A stretch of 64,000 bases of DNA, from contig JAJPYN010000018.1 of NCBI GenBank assembly GCA_021204905.1, positions 1 through 64,000 of the forward strand, written 5' to 3'. The notes under the pieces were generated by a model. It saw only the letters and a program-made list of their open reading frames with translations. It had not been told where the DNA came from and searched no databases. The stretch is from Prevotella sp. GTDB lineage: Bacteria > Bacteroidota > Bacteroidia > Bacteroidales > Bacteroidaceae. The translations under genes were made by a program, and so were the position numbers. Shown here piece after piece: positions 28,780-37,172 of this stretch. Every line of letters starts with the position of its first letter. Position 1 is the first letter of the stretch.

Positions 28780-29238
28780 GTGCCCATACCCGACACGCCG
28801 CTCAACCAAGTACGCTTCTTCGACAAATGGACCCACCTGGCCATGTACGCCGCGCTCGTGCTCGTCATCGTCCTCGAAAACGCAATTAGGCAAAAGAAAA
28901 AAGGGGGCTTGAATGAAAAGGAAAATGATAGTTCAAAGTGCTTAAATGAAAAGCAAAATAATAGTTCAAACTATTTAAACGTACCCGACAACGAAGGCTG
29001 CTCCTGCCGGGCGCAAAGGCTGAGCAAGCATCATAGTAGCAACCAAGATGAACTCAAAACAATCCTCCTGACGCTCGCGACAGCATGCGCCATGGGAGGC
29101 CTCATCGAACTGGCGCAAGCCTACCTCACCGCCGGCATTCGCTCGGGCGACTGGCTCGACTTCGCCGCCAACGCCGCCGGTGCTGCCTTAGGCGCCATCA
29201 TCGCCTTCCCCCTCGCGCGGCGAATCACCACTCTTTAA
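28780..29238 (+). CDS. VanZ-like membrane protein with an AT-rich hydrophilic insert; true start probably upstream
   Basis: PDTPLNQVRFFDKWTHLAMYAALVLVIVLE and LIELAQAYL...SGDWLDFAANAAGAALGAI are VanZ-like; frame is open upstream through another TM segment. Confidence 0.75.
   Translation: MPIPDTPLNQVRFFDKWTHLAMYAALVLVIVLENAIRQKKKGGLNEKENDSSKCLNEKQNNSSNYLNVPDNEGCSCRAQRLSKHHSSNQDELKTILLTLATACAMGGLIELAQAYLTAGIRSGDWLDFAANAAGAALGAIIAFPLARRITTL
28891..29051 (+). repeat. AT-rich islet A, with two ~33-bp imperfect tandem units and terminal motif AGTAGCAACCAAGATGA
   Basis: Direct repeat TTGAATGAAAAGGAAAATGATAGTTCAAAG/TTAAATGAAAAGCAAAATAATAGTTCAAAC; terminal motif at 29035-29051. Confidence 0.55.
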
Positions 29239-29695
29239 AAGGCTTCTTGCAAAGATAAGAATTGCGGTAACGCGGATCGAACGTTACCTCCTTGCCGATG
29301 AACGGCGGCCTGACAAACGCCTCATCCTCGCGCGAGAGCTCCACCTCCGCCACAACCAAACCCTCGTTCGCTCCGTAAAACTCGTCCACCTCAAACACGT
29401 GCGCACCGCTCTTCACTAACCACCGCCGCTTGTCCACCTCGCCGCCTTGACACAGCTTGAACAGCTCCTCCGCCTCCGACGGCGTGATCTCCGTCTCAAA
29501 CTCATAGCGCGAGATGCTGCCCGCCGCCTTGCGACCCTTAATCGTCAGAAACGCACGCTCGTCGCGCATCCTGACACGCACCGTCGCACCCTTCGCCGGG
29601 ATGTAACCCTGCCGTATGCGGCTGCTCGCGTGAGCCATCGCCTTGTACCCGTCGCCGGCCACAAGGAACTTCCGCTCCGTCTCGATACCGCTCAT
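29225..29695 (-). CDS. CYTH domain protein
   Basis: MSGIETERKFLV...RIRQGYI...VRVRMRDERAFLTIKGR. Confidence 0.9.
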   Translation of the reverse strand: MSGIETERKFLVAGDGYKAMAHASSRIRQGYIPAKGATVRVRMRDERAFLTIKGRKAAGSISRYEFETEITPSEAEELFKLCQGGEVDKRRWLVKSGAHVFEVDEFYGANEGLVVAEVELSREDEAFVRPPFIGKEVTFDPRYRNSYLCKKPFKEW

Positions 29696-29838
29696 TGCGC
29701 CATCAGCACGCTAATGATGACCCCGTAGCACAGCGCCAGCAATATCAGCGCTGCAAATATCCACTTCACCACGCGCCCTGCCTTGCGGGCCTCTTCCTCC
29801 TTGTGGTGCGCCCGCTGCTGCTTCCTTTTCTGCGACAT
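29692..29838 (-). CDS. Small membrane protein, 48 aa (MSQKRKQQRAHHKEEEARKAGRVVKWIFAALILLALCYGVIISVLMAQ)
   Basis: Short ORF missed by the track; one TM helix; stop overlaps the CYTH start (ATGA). Confidence 0.65.
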   Translation of the reverse strand: MSQKRKQQRAHHKEEEARKAGRVVKWIFAALILLALCYGVIISVLMAQ

Positions 29839-30062
29839 AATTTTAGTTGTTTATCTTTGTAAAAATGGTTATTTGTCTCTGTTAAAAACGTCTTTCCGCT
29901 CGCAAAAGTAAAACATTTCCCGCAAAAACAACGCGCAATCGCCGCAAAACTCCGGCTGTCAACTTTATAGCTTAAAAATTTGCCGTTTGCGCGGCGGCGG
30001 AGAGCGATATTTTTGCTAATTTTGCTGCGGAGAAGATGAATTTTGTTTAGCTTTTTTCAAGG

Positions 30063-31457
30063 ATGATTAACGGCAGCGGAGAACACGGCGCGGCGCAAAC
30101 GCGGTTCGGCACGCGCATCGGCGGCTTGCTGGCGGCGGCGGGCTCGGCCGTGGGGCTGGGCAATGTCTGGCGCTTCCCCACAGAGGCGGGCAGCGGCGGC
30201 GGCGCGGCGTTCCTGCTCATCTACATCGCGGCGATGCTGCTGCTCGGCGTGCCGGTGATGATTGGCGAACTGGCGATAGGGCGGCATGGCGGAAAGAACG
30301 TGTCGCACAGCTTCTTCGCCATGAGCGGCGGACGGCGGGCGTGGGGCTGGATGGGCATCGTGCCGGTGGTGGCCGGCGTGCTCATCCTGAGCTATTACGC
30401 TGTTGTGGCAGGGTGGACGCTCGACTATTTCGTGCGTGCTGCGGCGGGCGGTTTCGCGCTTTCGGCAAACATCTCGGCAGGCGGTTATGCGGCATCGTTC
30501 GCGGCGTTCTCGTCATCGTTCTGGAAACCGGTGATCTGCCTCGCGGCAATGCTTTTCCTTACGGCGGCGATCGTGGCGTTCGGCGTCAAGCGCGGCATTG
30601 AAAGGGCTTCGAAGATTATGATGCCGCTGCTGTTCGTGTGCCTCGCGCTGCTGGCGGTATGCTCGTTGACGCTCGACGGTGCGGCCGAGGGCGTGCGCTT
30701 CTTCCTTCACCCCGACTTCTCGAAGATCACCGGCGGCGTGGCGCTCTCGGCGATGGCGCAGGCGTTTTTCTCGTTGTCGGTGGGCATCTATTGCCTTTGC
30801 ACCTACGGCTGTTACTTCCGCAAAGACGTCGACCTCGTGCGCGAATCATTGTCTGTTGCGGGCATCGACACGCTTGTTGCGGTGATGGCCGGACTGGTGA
30901 TTTTCCCTGCGGTGTTCTCTGCGGGCATCGCGCCTGATGCCGGTCCGACGCTGGTGTTCATCACGCTGCCGGAGGTGTTCCAGCGCGCGTTCGGCGGTGC
31001 GCCCGTGTTCGCCTATTTCTTCTCGCTTGCCTTTTATTTATTGCTTGTTGTGGCGGCATTGACCTCGATGATCTCGATGCTTGAGACCGCTGCCGCGATT
31101 TTCATTCGCAAATACAAGATTGCGCGGCCGGCGGCATGTTTCGCGATGGCGGCGTTGTGCACGTTGCTGGGCATAGCCTGCTCGCTGTCGTTCGGCGCGT
31201 GGGGCGGCGTGCGCGTGGCGGGGATGGGCGTGTTCGACCTGTTCGATTTCCTTGTGGCGAAGGTGATTATGCCGCTGTGCGCGATTGCCACGTGCCTGTT
31301 TTTAGGTTGGGTGGTGGAGAAAAACGTGCTTCGCGACGAGTTGACCAACGGCGGCACGCTGCGCCAACCCTTGTTCGGGTTCTACCGGTTGCTGGTGAGG
31401 TATATCGCGCCGGCGGGCATCGCCATAATCTTCCTCAACGGCATGGGTTTGTTTTAA
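30063..31457 (+). CDS. Neurotransmitter:sodium symporter (NSS/SNF) family transporter
   Basis: RIGGLLAAAGSAVGLGNVWRFPTEAGSGGGAAFLLIY. Confidence 0.93.
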   Translation: MINGSGEHGAAQTRFGTRIGGLLAAAGSAVGLGNVWRFPTEAGSGGGAAFLLIYIAAMLLLGVPVMIGELAIGRHGGKNVSHSFFAMSGGRRAWGWMGIVPVVAGVLILSYYAVVAGWTLDYFVRAAAGGFALSANISAGGYAASFAAFSSSFWKPVICLAAMLFLTAAIVAFGVKRGIERASKIMMPLLFVCLALLAVCSLTLDGAAEGVRFFLHPDFSKITGGVALSAMAQAFFSLSVGIYCLCTYGCYFRKDVDLVRESLSVAGIDTLVAVMAGLVIFPAVFSAGIAPDAGPTLVFITLPEVFQRAFGGAPVFAYFFSLAFYLLLVVAALTSMISMLETAAAIFIRKYKIARPAACFAMAALCTLLGIACSLSFGAWGGVRVAGMGVFDLFDFLVAKVIMPLCAIATCLFLGWVVEKNVLRDELTNGGTLRQPLFGFYRLLVRYIAPAGIAIIFLNGMGLF

Positions 31458-31493
31458 ATTAATTTCTCGTAATGCATTGATTTTCAATATATT

Positions 31494-32855
31494 ATGGAAC
31501 AGAAACGTGGTACTTTCGGAGGGCAGACGGCCGGCGTGCTTGTCATTGCGGGTTCGGCCATCGGCTTGGGCAACATCTGGCGGTTCCCTTACGAGCTCGG
31601 GCGCAACGGCGGTGCTGTTTACCTCATCATCTACGTGCTTTGCATCGCGCTGTTCGGTCTGCCGCTGATGGTGAGCGAGTTCGCCGTGGGCCGCAATGCG
31701 CAGAGCAACACGGCGCGGGCGTTCGGCGCGATGGGCGGCGGCAGGGCGTGGAAATGGGTGGGTTTCCTCGGGATGGCTGCCGGCACGCTGATCTTGTGCT
31801 ACTACGGCGTGGTGGCGGGCTGGACGCTGGAATACCTCATTCGCGCGGGTGCCGGCGGGTTCGCGGAAAAAGGTACGGCGGATTTCACGGCGGATTTCAG
31901 CGCGTTCATCAGCGACCCCGTGCGGCCTGTCGTCTGCATGGCGGTGTTCATGCTGGTTACTCTCGGCGTCATCCTCGCCGGCGTGGAGAAAGGCATCGAG
32001 CGCGTGTCGAAGATTCTTATGCCGCTGCTGTTCCTGTTCGTTGTGGCGCTGGCTGCGGCGTGCCTCACTTTGCCCGGTGCGGCCGACGGCATGACCTTTC
32101 TTTTCAAGCCCGACCTAAGTAAATTCACGCCGTCGTCGGTGTTCTCCGCGATGGGCCAGTGCTTCTTCTCGCTGTCCTTGTGCATGGGCTGCATCTGCAC
32201 CTACGCGTCGTATTTCCGCAAGGAGGACAAACTGGTGCGCAGCGCGACGAACGCCGTAGCCATCGACACGATCATCGCCGTCCTCGCCGGAGTGATAATC
32301 TTCTCGACAGCCTTCTCCGTGGGCATCGAGCCTGATGCCGGACCGTCGCTGCTGTTCATCACCCTGCCCAACGTGTTCCAGCGCGTCTTCGCCGGTCAGA
32401 CCCTGCTCTGCTACGTCTTCTCGCTGATGTTCTACGTGCTCCTCTTCATTGCCACGCTCACCTCCGCGATGGGCTTGCTCGAAGTGCCGACCATCTATCT
32501 GAAAGAGGAATACCGCATCCGCCGCCGCTATTCGTCGGTCATCTCAACGGTCTTCTGCATCATCGTCGGCGTGGCATGCAGCCTGTCGATGGGCCTGTGG
32601 GCGGGCTTCACCGTCGGCGGAATGAACCTCTTCGACCTGTTCGATTTCGTTACGGCAAAGGTGATGCTGCCCGTCGGAGGCTTCCTCACCGCGCTCTATA
32701 CGGGCTGGTTCTGCGACCGCCGGCTGCTCTACAAACAGGTTACCTCCGACGGCCGTACAGCGCGCGCCTTCTTCCCCGTCTACCGCTTCCTGCTGCGCTA
32801 TATCGTGCCCGTGGCCATCCTCGTCATCTTCCTCAACCAACTCGGACTGTTCTGA
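31494..32855 (+). CDS. Neurotransmitter:sodium symporter family transporter (tandem paralogue)
   Basis: QTAGVLVIAGSAIGLGNIWRFPYELGRNGGAVYLIIY. Confidence 0.93.
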   Translation: MEQKRGTFGGQTAGVLVIAGSAIGLGNIWRFPYELGRNGGAVYLIIYVLCIALFGLPLMVSEFAVGRNAQSNTARAFGAMGGGRAWKWVGFLGMAAGTLILCYYGVVAGWTLEYLIRAGAGGFAEKGTADFTADFSAFISDPVRPVVCMAVFMLVTLGVILAGVEKGIERVSKILMPLLFLFVVALAAACLTLPGAADGMTFLFKPDLSKFTPSSVFSAMGQCFFSLSLCMGCICTYASYFRKEDKLVRSATNAVAIDTIIAVLAGVIIFSTAFSVGIEPDAGPSLLFITLPNVFQRVFAGQTLLCYVFSLMFYVLLFIATLTSAMGLLEVPTIYLKEEYRIRRRYSSVISTVFCIIVGVACSLSMGLWAGFTVGGMNLFDLFDFVTAKVMLPVGGFLTALYTGWFCDRRLLYKQVTSDGRTARAFFPVYRFLLRYIVPVAILVIFLNQLGLF

Positions 32856-32856
32856 A

Positions 32857-33787
32857 ATGAAGGCTGATGTTAAGGTGCTGCTCGCGGCCGTATTGGTGTT
32901 CGTAGGGCTCGCGGCAGTGTTCGTGCTTGTGGATAAAGGCTCGAAGACAAATGTGAAAGAGAATTTTAAGGCTAAAACAAATGCCGGGTATGATGAAAAT
33001 GAATATGGCGAAAACGGGCTCGGCGAGGATGTTGAAACGTACCAAACAACTAAGGCTGGAGAAAACTTTGCGCAGGGCGGAGACGAAGGATTAGTAGCGA
33101 CTAAGATAATCCCGTTCGACCCGAACACTTGCTCCGAAGAGCAGTTGCGCGCCGCCGGCCTGTCCGACTATTCCGTGCGCGCCACCCTCAAGTACCGCGC
33201 CCGCGGCGGAGTGTATTCCTCGCCCGAAGACTTCGCGCGCGTGCCCGGCCTGACGCAAGGCCTTTACAAACGCCTCAAACCTTACATCCGCATCGCCGAC
33301 GATTTCCGCCCCGCTTCGGAGCTTGTTGCCGCGAAGGGCAATAAATACAAATCAGGCGATAGGGGGGGGTGAGACAAATTATCCTAAAAAAATAGAGGCC
33401 GGCGAGCGCATCTCACTCAACGATGCCGACAGCCTCGCCCTCCGCCGCGTGCCCGGCATCGGCCCGTATTACGCCGCGAAGATCATCGACCTGCGCAACC
33501 GCTACGGCGGCTTCGTCAGCCTCGACCAACTCGCCGACATCCGCGGCCTCGACGAGGAATGCTTTCAATATTTCTTCATCGCCGACGGCGGCATAACAAA
33601 AATCAACATCAACCGCGCCGAGTTCGAGCGCCTGAGCGCCCACCCGTACATCGGTTACCGCCGCGCGCGCAAGATTATGGACTACCGCCGCTTGAAAGGC
33701 AAGATCACGTCGCTCCAACAGCTGTCCTTGCTCGAAGGGTTCAGCGACAAGGAGCGCGCCCGCCTCGAGCCTTACATCGAGTATTAG
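32857..33787 (+). pseudogene. ComEA-like helix-hairpin-helix DNA-binding protein split by a G8 tract
   Basis: ORF 32857-33372 (one TM, one HhH region) stops just after G8. The ORF in the next frame continues with RISLNDADSLALRRVPGIGPYYAAKIIDLRNRYGGF... to 33787. Deleting one G joins them. Confidence 0.8.
32935..33109 (+). repeat. AT-rich islet B with terminal motif AGTAGCGACTAAGATAA
   Basis: Low-GC in-frame hydrophilic segment; motif at 33093-33109. Confidence 0.45.
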
Positions 33788-33808
33788 CCTTAAATTTAAG
33801 CTGTTTTC

Positions 33809-33840
33809 TTTGGCTATTCCGCTCGTTTGCACTACCTTTG
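33809..33840 (+). promoter_or_regulatory. Promoter of tRNA-Pro (-33 TTTGG, -7 TACCTTTG)
   Basis: TTTG at 33809, TACCTTTG at 33833-33840, tRNA starts 33851. Confidence 0.65.
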
Positions 33841-33850
33841 CGCGCTGAAT

Positions 33851-33923
33851 CGGGGTGTAGCGCAGTTGGAAGCGCACTACGTTCGGGACGTAGGGGTCGC
33901 TGGTTCGAGTCCAGTCACCCCGA
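33851..33923 (+). tRNA. tRNA-Pro (anticodon CGG)
   Basis: CGGGGTG/CACCCCG acceptor stem, anticodon arm CTACG-TTCGGGA-CGTAG, GGTTCGAGTCC T-arm; CCA not encoded. Confidence 0.95.
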
Positions 33924-33970
33924 CTTCACAAAAAGGGCAGCGATGAATTTACCGCCGCCTTTTTTTATTT

Positions 33971-34037
33971 GCTAATGCTTTTATTTGCTAATGCTTTGTT
34001 GCTAATGCTTTGTTGCTAATGCTTTTTATTTGCTAAG
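33971..34037. repeat. Degenerate tandem repeat TTTGCTAATGCTTT(ta), five GCTAA copies
   Basis: GCTAAT/G starts at 33971, 33987, 34001, 34015 and 34032, between tRNA-Pro and the 3' end of the minus-strand ATPase. Confidence 0.85.
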
Positions 34038-34044
34038 AAAAACC

Positions 34045-35910
34045 TCAGATCTTCCTGTCGTAAAGCAGCGCGGCATTAAGTACGACAAGGACGGAGCCGG
34101 CATTATGCACCAACGCGCCGGACACGGGGTTCAGTAAGCCGAGGACGGAGAGGGTAATGGCTATGGCGTTGATTATCATTGACAAGGTTATATTCAGCTT
34201 GATGGACTTTATCACGGCATTAGACAGTCGTTTCAGGTAGGGTATTTTGGCGAGGTCGTCGCCGATGAGCGCAATGTCGGCTGCATCGATGGCGATGTCG
34301 CTGCCCATATCCCCCATTGCCACTCCGACGTCGGCTGTCTTGAGCGCCGCGGCATCGTTCACGCCGTCGCCGAGCATGCACACCGTCTTTCCTTTGCTCT
34401 GCAGCTCCGCCACCGCCTTGACTTTCTCCTCCGGCAGCAGCTCCGCTCGTACGCTGACGAGTCCCACGTCTTGGGCAAGTCGCTTTGCCACGCGGATGTT
34501 GTCGCCCGTGAGCATCACCGTCTCCACTCCCGCCGCATTCAGCTCTTTAACCACCGTCCTTGCTGCAGGACGCACGACGTCGCTCAGAGCGAGCAGTCCG
34601 ACCGCATGATCATTCACCGCCGTGAGTACCGCCACCTTCCCCTCGTCGCGCAACGACCGGAGTGCGGCATCGACTTCTTTGTCGAGAGTTATGTCATATT
34701 CTGCGAGTGCTTCGCTCTTGCCGCACATCACTTTCTTATTGCCTATCGTTGCGCGTATGCCTTTGCCGGGCATGATGCTGACGTCGGTCGGAGTGTCGAG
34801 CGTTATGCCGTCGGTTTTTGCCCGGCTGACTATGGCTTTGCCTATCGGGTGCTCCGAGCGCGTCTCCACTGCGGCGGTCAGTCGGAGGATGTCCGTTTCG
34901 GAGTAGCTGTCGGAGAAAGCGAGCACGTCGCATACCGTGAGTTTGCCCTGAGTGAGTGTGCCCGTCTTGTCAAACGTGATGCAATCCACCTTTCCCATTC
35001 GCTCCAACGCCTCGCCCGACTTGACGAGCACGCCGAACTTCGTCGCCTGTCCTATGCCGGCTACGATAGAGACGGGTGTTGCCAGTGCCAGTGCACAGGG
35101 GCAGAAGACGACGAGCACCGTTACGCAGCGCTCGAGGTTGCCCGTAACAGCCCACGCGACGAGGGCGATGACCAGCGCTATCGGCACGAGCCACTCCGCC
35201 CATTTGTCCACTATCCGCTGCATTGGCGCTTTCTTGTTCTCCGCCTCGCGGACGAGGTCTATCATCTTTTGCAGTGAGGAGTCGTGGCCCGTCTTTGTGG
35301 CGCGTATGTCGACGGCGCCGTAGCAGTTCATCGTGCCGCAGAAGACAGGGTCGCCTTCCGATTTATCAACAGGTATTGATTCGCCCGTTATTATTGCTTG
35401 GTCGACGGAGGTGTTGCCGCTTGTGATGTCGCCGTCCACCGTGATACGCTCGCCGGGCAATACGCGCAGGATGTCGCCGGGACGTATCTCGTCGATTGGC
35501 ACCGTCTCTTCAATCTCCTTGCCGTCAAGAACGGTTATTCTGCGTCCCGTGTCGGGCACGAGGCTTATCAGTCGGCTGATGCCGCGTTTTGCCCGCAGCA
35601 CGGTATAGTCTTCGAGCAGTGCGCCGACAGCCATAATGAATGCCACCTCGCCCGCGGCAAACAGCGCACCGATATACAGACAGGCGAGCATCGCTATGGT
35701 GATGAGCAGTGCGGAAGAGATCCATCGTTGGAAGATGAGACGCGTTACCGCCAGATAGAGCAGAGGCACGCCGCTGATGATGACGGTGAGCCACGCGGGG
35801 TCGACCGCCACACGGACTTTCATTAACAGCAATACAAGACTTATCGCAAGCGCGATACCGCTCACGATAGTCATTCTCAGTCCCTCCAAGATGGTTATTA
35901 CACGTTTCAT
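34045..35910 (-). CDS. Heavy-metal-translocating P-type (P1B) ATPase without N-terminal HMA domain
   Basis: FCPCALALATPVSIVAGIG (CPC), DKTGTLTQGK, GDGVNDAAAL. Confidence 0.93.
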   Translation of the reverse strand: MKRVITILEGLRMTIVSGIALAISLVLLLMKVRVAVDPAWLTVIISGVPLLYLAVTRLIFQRWISSALLITIAMLACLYIGALFAAGEVAFIMAVGALLEDYTVLRAKRGISRLISLVPDTGRRITVLDGKEIEETVPIDEIRPGDILRVLPGERITVDGDITSGNTSVDQAIITGESIPVDKSEGDPVFCGTMNCYGAVDIRATKTGHDSSLQKMIDLVREAENKKAPMQRIVDKWAEWLVPIALVIALVAWAVTGNLERCVTVLVVFCPCALALATPVSIVAGIGQATKFGVLVKSGEALERMGKVDCITFDKTGTLTQGKLTVCDVLAFSDSYSETDILRLTAAVETRSEHPIGKAIVSRAKTDGITLDTPTDVSIMPGKGIRATIGNKKVMCGKSEALAEYDITLDKEVDAALRSLRDEGKVAVLTAVNDHAVGLLALSDVVRPAARTVVKELNAAGVETVMLTGDNIRVAKRLAQDVGLVSVRAELLPEEKVKAVAELQSKGKTVCMLGDGVNDAAALKTADVGVAMGDMGSDIAIDAADIALIGDDLAKIPYLKRLSNAVIKSIKLNITLSMIINAIAITLSVLGLLNPVSGALVHNAGSVLVVLNAALLYDRKI

Positions 35911-35949
35911 AAAGGGCTTTCCTTTATGGCATCAACCGCCTTTCTATCT

Positions 35950-37152
35950 TTATTTTCCAGCTTTGAGTAGCGCCTCAGTGTCTCTTGCTATGACGAGCTC
36001 TTCGTCTGTGGGAACGACGCAGACGGTAACCTTCGAATCGTCGGTAGAGATGACGGCTTCCTCGCCGCGGGTGTTGTTCTTCTCCTTGTCAATCTTTATG
36101 CCGAGGAATTCGAGTCCCGCGCAGGCTTGTTCGCGCATACCTATTTGGTTTTCTCCCACGCCGGCAGTCCAGACGATGATGTCAACACCGCCCATCGCTG
36201 CGGCATACGCGCCGATGTATTTTTTAATTCGATAGGCGTACATGTCGAGTGCTAATTTAGCCTTTTCATTGCCTTCGTTGGCAGCTTTCTCCACGTCGCG
36301 CATGTCGGAGCCGACGCCGGAGATGCCGAGCACGCCGCTCTCCTTGTTGAGCCAATCTGCCATTTCCTGCGGCTGCATGCCTGTCTTCTCCATGATGTAG
36401 GTTACGGCGGAAGCGTCGATGTCGCCCGAGCGTGAGCCCATCATCAGTCCCGCGAGCGGCGTCAGTCCCATCGACGTGTCGATACATTTGCCGTTAAGTA
36501 TTGCCGCCATGCTCGCTCCGTTGCCGATGTGGCAAGTGATAATCTTCTGCGTCGTTATGTCGCGGGAGAGCATCTCGCACACCCGCTGCGATACGTAGCG
36601 GTGGGACGTGCCGTGGAAGCCGTAGCGCCGCACGTGGTATTTCTCGTATATCTCGTAGGGAACGGCGTAGAGGTATGCCATAGGCGGCATAGTGGAATGG
36701 AACGCGTTGTCGAACACGCATACCTGCGGCGTGCCGGGCATGTGGAGGTCGATTGCCCTCAGACCTTTCAGGTGCCCCGCGTTGTGGACGGGTGCAAGGT
36801 CGCACAAAGCCTCTATTTTGTCCTCTACGTCTTTGTCGACAATCACGCTCTCGCAGAACTTGTCGCCGCCCTGCACGATACGGTGTCCTACGGCATCTAT
36901 CTCGTCGAGCGACTTGATGACACCGATTTTCTCGTTGGTGAGCAGGGTGAGGACAAAATTCACGCCCTCGTTGTGCTCCGGCATGTCGTGTTCAATCACT
37001 TTCTTACTGCCGTCGGGCATCGTTACCTTGACGAAACTGCCGTCCAGGCCGATACGCTCCGCACCGCCCGAAGCGAGGACGGAACGGTCGGACATGTCGT
37101 AGAGCTTGTACTTAATGGAGCTGCTGCCGCAATTCAAAACAAGAATTTTCAT
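35950..37152 (-). CDS. ackA: Acetate kinase
   Basis: MKILVLNCGSSSIKYKLYDM; RRYGFHGTSHRYVSQR. Confidence 0.97.
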   Translation of the reverse strand: MKILVLNCGSSSIKYKLYDMSDRSVLASGGAERIGLDGSFVKVTMPDGSKKVIEHDMPEHNEGVNFVLTLLTNEKIGVIKSLDEIDAVGHRIVQGGDKFCESVIVDKDVEDKIEALCDLAPVHNAGHLKGLRAIDLHMPGTPQVCVFDNAFHSTMPPMAYLYAVPYEIYEKYHVRRYGFHGTSHRYVSQRVCEMLSRDITTQKIITCHIGNGASMAAILNGKCIDTSMGLTPLAGLMMGSRSGDIDASAVTYIMEKTGMQPQEMADWLNKESGVLGISGVGSDMRDVEKAANEGNEKAKLALDMYAYRIKKYIGAYAAAMGGVDIIVWTAGVGENQIGMREQACAGLEFLGIKIDKEKNNTRGEEAVISTDDSKVTVCVVPTDEELVIARDTEALLKAGK

Positions 37153-37172
37153 ATTTCTTTCTCCTATATTGT

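Noticed and set aside
30063-32855. Tandem NSS transporters as a novel system
   Set aside because: Two paralogous sodium symporters side by side are a common arrangement; no unusual feature seen.
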